The notes under the pieces: generated by a model | The model's input: the letters and a program-made list of their open reading frames with translations, nothing else | Told to the model about the DNA's origin: nothing | The model's database searches: none | Shown here: positions 17,575 to 20,907 of the stretch, one piece after another | Position numbering within the stretch: position 1 is the first letter of the stretch | Layout: every line of letters starts with the position of its first letter | Translations under genes and position numbers: made by a program | Source: EX4572-165 sp002254885 | GTDB lineage: Archaea > Thermoplasmatota > E2 > DHVEG-1 | Assembly: GCA_029939595.1 (NCBI GenBank) | Contig: JAOZSQ010000036.1 | Location: 1 to 20,907, forward strand | Direction of reading: 5' to 3' | Length of the DNA: 20,907 nucleotides

Positions 17575-18027
17575 ATGACTAATGCAAAAACCGTGAAAGT
17601 CTTAACATTTCATGCTGAAAAATGTAAAGGATGTATGGAATGTATGAAAGCATGTTCCAAGATACATTTTAAAACAGATGAAGGCAGTGAAAAATCTGCA
17701 ATCCAAATTATTAAAAAAAATAGCTCCTACATAATGAACGCCTGTAATCAATGTGGACTTTGCATTGATATATGTCCAGTAGGTGCAATTACTCGAAAGA
17801 AGACGGGTGTTGTATGGCTTGATAAAAATACATGTATTGGATGTCAGGCGTGTGTCGGATTCTGTCCAACAAACTCAATGAGAAAAGCAAAAGATCACAT
17901 CGAACCATTCAAATGTATTAGTTGTGGTGCCTGTGTCCGTGCTTGCCCTGAAAATGCATTAGAACTAGTGGAAAAACAAGTTCAAGAAATTAAAAAAACT
18001 GTTTATCATAAATTAGGAGCGGAATAA
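17575..18027 (+). CDS. Four-cluster 4Fe-4S ferredoxin, electron-transfer partner of the AOR-type enzyme
   Basis: 150 residues with sixteen cysteines in four sets, each CxxCxxCxxxC: 17/20/23/27, 57/60/63/67, 87/90/93/97 and 114/117/120/124, so it should hold four [4Fe-4S] clusters. The three later sets are followed by P or F as in bacterial ferredoxins, and the first (CKGCMECMKACSK) is the more divergent. It lies two bases before the oxidoreductase gene and 26 bases after the membrane protein, with a GAAGG site in front. Analogous pairs are BamC-BamB of anaerobic benzoate degraders and YdhY-YdhV of E. coli. It is cytoplasmic by sequence, with no signal peptide. Confidence 0.93.
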   Translation: MTNAKTVKVLTFHAEKCKGCMECMKACSKIHFKTDEGSEKSAIQIIKKNSSYIMNACNQCGLCIDICPVGAITRKKTGVVWLDKNTCIGCQACVGFCPTNSMRKAKDHIEPFKCISCGACVRACPENALELVEKQVQEIKKTVYHKLGAE

Positions 18028-18029
18028 TC

Positions 18030-20354
18030 ATGGTTGAAAGTCAAATACCAATCTCAGAGTACAAAACTGGTAACACGTCACATCAATGGGATTTAAAGAA
18101 AATGCATGCCAAACATAAACAATTGCATAAATATTCATATAAAAAGAATTCAATTGAAAAAGGGTATGCTAATCGTACATTATACATTAATTTAACTACC
18201 GGGAAGATTAAAGAAAAACCTGTTACAGATCAGATGAAAAAGAATTTTACTGGCGGTAGAGGTTTTGGATTGAAACTCCTATGGGATGAAATTAATCCAA
18301 ATACAAGGTGGGATAGTGATGAAAATGAGCTGATAATTACAACAGGCCCCCTTTGTGGAGTAACTCAATATCCTGGTTCAGGAAAATCATTATGTCTAAG
18401 CATTTCACCTTCCACTGATATTATATGTGATAGTAATGTAGGTGGATATTTTGGTCCATTTCTTAAATTCTCAGGTTTTGATGCTCTTGAGATACAAGGA
18501 AAATCAAAAGATGAAGTTATAATTGTGATAGATGGAGAGAACGGAATCATCAGCATTGAAACTGCTCCCGATGAAGAAACTAATAGTCATCTGCTTGCTG
18601 AACAGCTTACATATATGTATGCTAGTGAAGATACTGACAGGTCACGGCAGAAAATATCTATTGTTAGTGCTGGAAAGGGGGCAGATAATAGCTACTGGGG
18701 TTGTATGAATTTTTCATTTTTTGATATTAGAAGGAAAGTTGCTAGGTTAAAACAAGCAGGACGAGGAGGACTTGGTAGTGTTCTTCGTGACAAACACATC
18801 AAAGCAATTGTTGCAAAAGTCAAAGATTTTGATGGGGTAAGTAATCATCCTTCTGATTCTAATGCAATTGCAAAGCTTGGAACAAAAGTACATGAAGAGA
18901 TTAGAGATTTAGATCGATTTCAATGTAAAATGCGTACTGTTGGAACTGCGCATCTTGTTGAGATAATGGATGATTATGATCTTCTTCCAACTGAGAACTA
19001 TCGATTTGGAAGTTTTCCTAAGGCCTCAAAGATTTATTCACCTGAATTCTATAAACATTTTTCACAAGTTATACCTGATGGATGCTGGCATGGATGTACA
19101 ATGGCCTGTGCTAAGGCAGTTGATGCATTCAGCATTATGACCGGACCATATAAAGGACAAAAAGTAACTGTTGACGGGCCAGAATATGAAACCTGCGGAT
19201 GCGGATCCAATATGAGCCTTTGGGATCCACTTTGGATCCTTGAATTTAATTTTTACTGCGATACCTATGGAATAGATACTATTTCCTCAGGGACCGCGAT
19301 TGCTTTTTACATGGAAATGTATGAATATGGAATACTTAACAAAGAACGCTGCGGAGGTCTTGAACTCTGTTTTGGAAATGGAAACGCCGCTCTTGACTTT
19401 CTTCATCGTATTGCACAAGGCGATAAAGATGAATTCATTCAAGTTGCAGGGAAAGGAATCCGTAGAGTGAAAGACTGGATCATCGATAAAGGATGGGGAG
19501 ATGCTCAACTTGTTAATGACTGTGGCATGGAAAGTAAAGGACTTGAATACAGTGAATATGTGACAAAAGAATCTCTTGCTATGCAAGGTGGATATGGCCT
19601 AACTTTAAAAGGACCTCAACATGATGAAGCATGGCTTATCTTTATGGATCTAGTCAATAACCAGATACCAACATTTAAGGATAAAGCAGAGGCATTGCAT
19701 TATTTTCCCATGTGGCGAACATGGTTTGGGCTTAATGGCCTATGTAAACTTCCATGGAATGATGTAGAACCAGAAGGTAATGCTGAAACAGATGAACCTG
19801 CAAAAGTTCCGGAACATGTACAGAATTATGTGGAATATCAAAATGCTGTTACCGGATGGAATGTTGATAAAGAAGAATTGATCCTTCAAAGTGAACGTTG
19901 TTATAATTGGCAGCGAGCGATGAATGTTTGGCTTGGACGAGGAAGACGAAAAGATGATTGGATTCCTTATCGATCCATGGGGCCTGTTACAAAGCTGGAG
20001 TATCTCAGTAGGGAAGATAGATATGAAAAGTTTTTAGTTGAAAACGTTGAACTCAAACAAAAAGACCTTGAATCAATGTCAACTGAGGAAAAAATGAAGG
20101 TTCTTTATGATTACAGGCAGAATCAATATCAGAAACTTGCTGATGCAGTATATCATCGAAGAGGATGGACTCCTAATGGAGTACCAACTCCTCAGAAAAT
20201 GAAACAACTTGGCATTAATGATAAAAAAATGCTTTCTATGCTTCAAGAAAAAATCGATGAAGATGAAAAAGCAGGTCTTAATAACTGGGGTGGTAACTAC
20301 AAAGGCAAGGAGAAACCACCAGTTAAGAATCTAAAATATTGGGAGAAATGGTAG
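18030..20354 (+). CDS. Tungsten-type aldehyde ferredoxin oxidoreductase family protein, BamB/YdhV-like
   Basis: 774 residues, larger than classical AOR (about 600). After a 47-residue lysine-rich extension the AOR N-terminal domain begins at ANRTLYINLTTGKIKE, with TGGRGFGLKLLWDE and TTGPLCGV...GSGKS, the part that holds the bis-pterin site. The [4Fe-4S] ligands are Cys352, Cys356 and Cys360 (CWHGCTMAC, spaced x3 and x3, not the classical x2/x3) and probably Cys572 (GLCKLPWND). ESKGLEYSEYVTKESLAMQGGYG and LKGPQHDEAWLI are shared, as far as I recall, with class II benzoyl-CoA reductase BamB-like proteins rather than classic AOR/FOR. The C-terminal 100 residues are helical. A GGAG site precedes the ATG. 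Substrate unknown: an aldehyde, or an acyl-CoA if truly BamB-like. Tungsten is inferred from the family. Confidence 0.92.
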   Translation: MVESQIPISEYKTGNTSHQWDLKKMHAKHKQLHKYSYKKNSIEKGYANRTLYINLTTGKIKEKPVTDQMKKNFTGGRGFGLKLLWDEINPNTRWDSDENELIITTGPLCGVTQYPGSGKSLCLSISPSTDIICDSNVGGYFGPFLKFSGFDALEIQGKSKDEVIIVIDGENGIISIETAPDEETNSHLLAEQLTYMYASEDTDRSRQKISIVSAGKGADNSYWGCMNFSFFDIRRKVARLKQAGRGGLGSVLRDKHIKAIVAKVKDFDGVSNHPSDSNAIAKLGTKVHEEIRDLDRFQCKMRTVGTAHLVEIMDDYDLLPTENYRFGSFPKASKIYSPEFYKHFSQVIPDGCWHGCTMACAKAVDAFSIMTGPYKGQKVTVDGPEYETCGCGSNMSLWDPLWILEFNFYCDTYGIDTISSGTAIAFYMEMYEYGILNKERCGGLELCFGNGNAALDFLHRIAQGDKDEFIQVAGKGIRRVKDWIIDKGWGDAQLVNDCGMESKGLEYSEYVTKESLAMQGGYGLTLKGPQHDEAWLIFMDLVNNQIPTFKDKAEALHYFPMWRTWFGLNGLCKLPWNDVEPEGNAETDEPAKVPEHVQNYVEYQNAVTGWNVDKEELILQSERCYNWQRAMNVWLGRGRRKDDWIPYRSMGPVTKLEYLSREDRYEKFLVENVELKQKDLESMSTEEKMKVLYDYRQNQYQKLADAVYHRRGWTPNGVPTPQKMKQLGINDKKMLSMLQEKIDEDEKAGLNNWGGNYKGKEKPPVKNLKYWEKW

Positions 20355-20402
20355 GATTGCCCGGTATTTTAATATTTACTCCATATAAATATGAAATGTA
20401 AT

Positions 20403-20432
20403 AAGGGGTTTTTCGGGTAAAACAAACCCTTT
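20403..20432 (+). terminator. Terminator-like hairpin after the AOR-type gene
   Basis: AAGGGGTTT (20403-20411) can pair with AAACCCTTT (20424-20432), nine pairs with one G-U, around a 12-base loop, followed by a T-rich run. It lies 48 bases after the AOR stop. The downstream arm overlaps the TATA element of the next gene, so termination and initiation are adjoining here. Confidence 0.4.
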
Positions 20433-20440
20433 TATATATC
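20430..20440 (+). promoter_or_regulatory. Putative TATA box of the AbrB-like gene
   Basis: TTTTATATATC is centred about 27 bases before the ATG at 20462, matching a leaderless start. No ribosome site is visible between. Confidence 0.45.
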
Positions 20441-20461
20441 TTTTTTCATATGGTTTTACAT

Positions 20462-20605
20462 ATGGAAAGAAAACTTAGATCGATTTCTGGATCATTAGTT
20501 GTTACAATTCCAAAGCAAGTATGCGATCTTTATGGCTTCAATGATGGAGACATGCTCAACATTGAACCAATTGGTGTTGGTGAGCTGAGATTGAGAAAGA
20601 AATGA
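20462..20605 (+). CDS. AbrB/SpoVT-type DNA-binding protein (swapped-hairpin fold), 47 residues
   Basis: The short frame encodes MERKLRSISGSLVVTIPKQV, then CDLYGFNDGDMLNIEP, and ends in LRLRKK. The SGSLVVTIPKQ segment and GDMLNIE are the hallmark of the AbrB/MazE/SpoVT family, small dimeric DNA-binding regulators or antitoxins. An in-frame ATG at 20450 would add MVLH; the ATG at 20462 fits the TATA spacing better. No toxin gene follows within the window, so a solo regulator is more likely than a toxin-antitoxin pair. It may control the AOR operon just upstream, but nothing shows that directly. Confidence 0.82.
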   Translation: MERKLRSISGSLVVTIPKQVCDLYGFNDGDMLNIEPIGVGELRLRKK

Positions 20606-20654
20606 TAATACTGAATATATATTGTTTAAAAAAATGATTTTTTAGTAATATTGA

Positions 20655-20856
20655 CTCATCTCCATCTTTAGGTAAAATATTTTTTATGTTTCAACATAAA
20701 AAATGTCATTTCCCGGCTTTATTTTTTATTCATTTTTCAGAGCTTAGACTTAAAAGATTCCAATAATAAATCTACTTAAATATTATTGTTATAAACCTAA
20801 TAATCATATCTTTTGAAATCGATAGATTTCCTACCTAAAGATGGGGAAGAGCCGGG
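20655..20856 (+). ncRNA. Candidate structured RNA with long-range closing helix
   Basis: CTCATCTCCATCTTTAGGTA (20655-20674) pairs with 20832-20851: 13 perfect pairs, then a U-G, two more pairs, one mismatch and three pairs. Inside lie three hairpins: 20677-20706 (12 perfect pairs plus a U-G and one more), 20761-20768 with 20781-20788 (8 pairs), and GAAATC-GATA-GATTTC at 20815-20830. CCCGGCT (20712-20718) can also pair with AGCCGGG (20850-20856), which would form a pseudoknot or an alternative state. The G-U pairs favour the plus strand. No known RNA family is recognised; SRP RNA and RNase P RNA signatures are absent. A small mobile element with terminal inverted repeats is the alternative reading. 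Confidence 0.3.
20677..20706 (+). terminator. Long AT hairpin after the AbrB-like gene
   Basis: ATTTTTTATGT (20679-20689) and its reverse complement (20694-20704) form a near-perfect stem around a four-base loop, lying 71 bases after the AbrB stop. It could stop or stabilise that transcript, or be one arm of the structured RNA candidate. Confidence 0.35.
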
Positions 20857-20907
20857 TGTGGGACAGAAAAAAATAATGTTCAATCATCGACAATAATGAC
20901 GTAGGCT

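Larger units (their letters stand above)
20606..20907. other. 302-bp gene-free stretch at the right edge
   Basis: No convincing protein gene is visible on either strand: the frames are short and interrupted. It holds four groups of complementary sequence, described under the RNA candidate, and ends in a short GC-richer patch (GAGCCGGGTGTGGGACAG, 20849-20866) that could lead into a gene beyond the window. Confidence 0.6.

Noticed and set aside
20462..20605. Toxin-antitoxin pair with the AbrB-like protein as antitoxin
   Set aside because: No PIN, MazF or other toxin-like gene follows or precedes it in the window; the 302 bases after it have no coding frame.
20655..20907. SRP RNA, RNase P RNA or tRNA gene
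   Set aside because: I looked for the GGAA/GNAR helix-8 region, the RNase P ACAGAAA/GAGGAAAGUC regions and tRNA T-arm spacing; an ACAGAAA is present at 20864 but none of its usual context is.
1..20907. CRISPR array, insertion sequence, integrase or phage genes
   Set aside because: No regularly spaced short repeats, transposase motifs or integrase motifs were seen; the beta-helix repeats are coding modules.

Overview
The window is AT-rich and looks archaeal. The evidence is a DUF120-type CTP-dependent riboflavin kinase fused to a winged helix, a NOG1-family GTPase of the short archaeal form, TATA boxes placed about 25 bases before several start codons, and large Asn/Ser/Thr-rich secreted surface proteins. 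The combination of NosD-type beta-helix proteins, a PQQ-propeller surface protein and tungsten-type oxidoreductase genes fits an anaerobic euryarchaeal or Thermoplasmatota-like lineage. That placement is inference; no rRNA marker is present.

Layout. (1) 1-8485: two very large exported proteins, divergently transcribed from a gene-free, AT-rich region of 522 bases. On the minus strand is a three-module right-handed beta-helix (NosD/PbH1) protein whose C-terminus runs off the window. On the plus strand is a 1518-residue beta-propeller/Ig-like protein with a C-terminal membrane anchor. (2) 8491-9477, minus: a NOG1-like GTPase. (3) 9662-14297, plus: a tight run of ribK (CTP-dependent riboflavin kinase), polX (family X polymerase with PHP nuclease), ligA (NAD+-dependent DNA ligase, uncommon in archaea) and a small Cys-rich DUF6485-like protein. 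(4) 14305-14928, minus: a MobB-like GTPase for pterin cofactor maturation. (5) 15004-16434, plus: a membrane-anchored protein with a molybdopterin-oxidoreductase-like fold and an APH/Bud32-like kinase. (6) 16471-20354, plus: a compact operon of a small secreted relative of that fold carrying a CxxCH motif, a six-helix membrane protein, a four-cluster ferredoxin and a 774-residue AOR/BamB/YdhV-type tungsten oxidoreductase. (7) 20403-20907: a terminator-like hairpin, a 47-residue AbrB/SpoVT protein, and a non-coding stretch with strong long-range base-pairing potential.

How the parts fit. The ferredoxin and AOR-type protein form a recognisable BamC/BamB-like electron-transfer pair, and the nearby MobB-like GTPase could serve its pterin cofactor. 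The less familiar part is the coupling of that pair to a secreted CxxCH protein and an uncharacterised membrane protein, which may be a membrane-linked branch of tungsten enzyme metabolism. The polX-ligA pair could perform gap filling and sealing, as in bacterial-style base-excision repair. The last 250 bases may encode a structured RNA.
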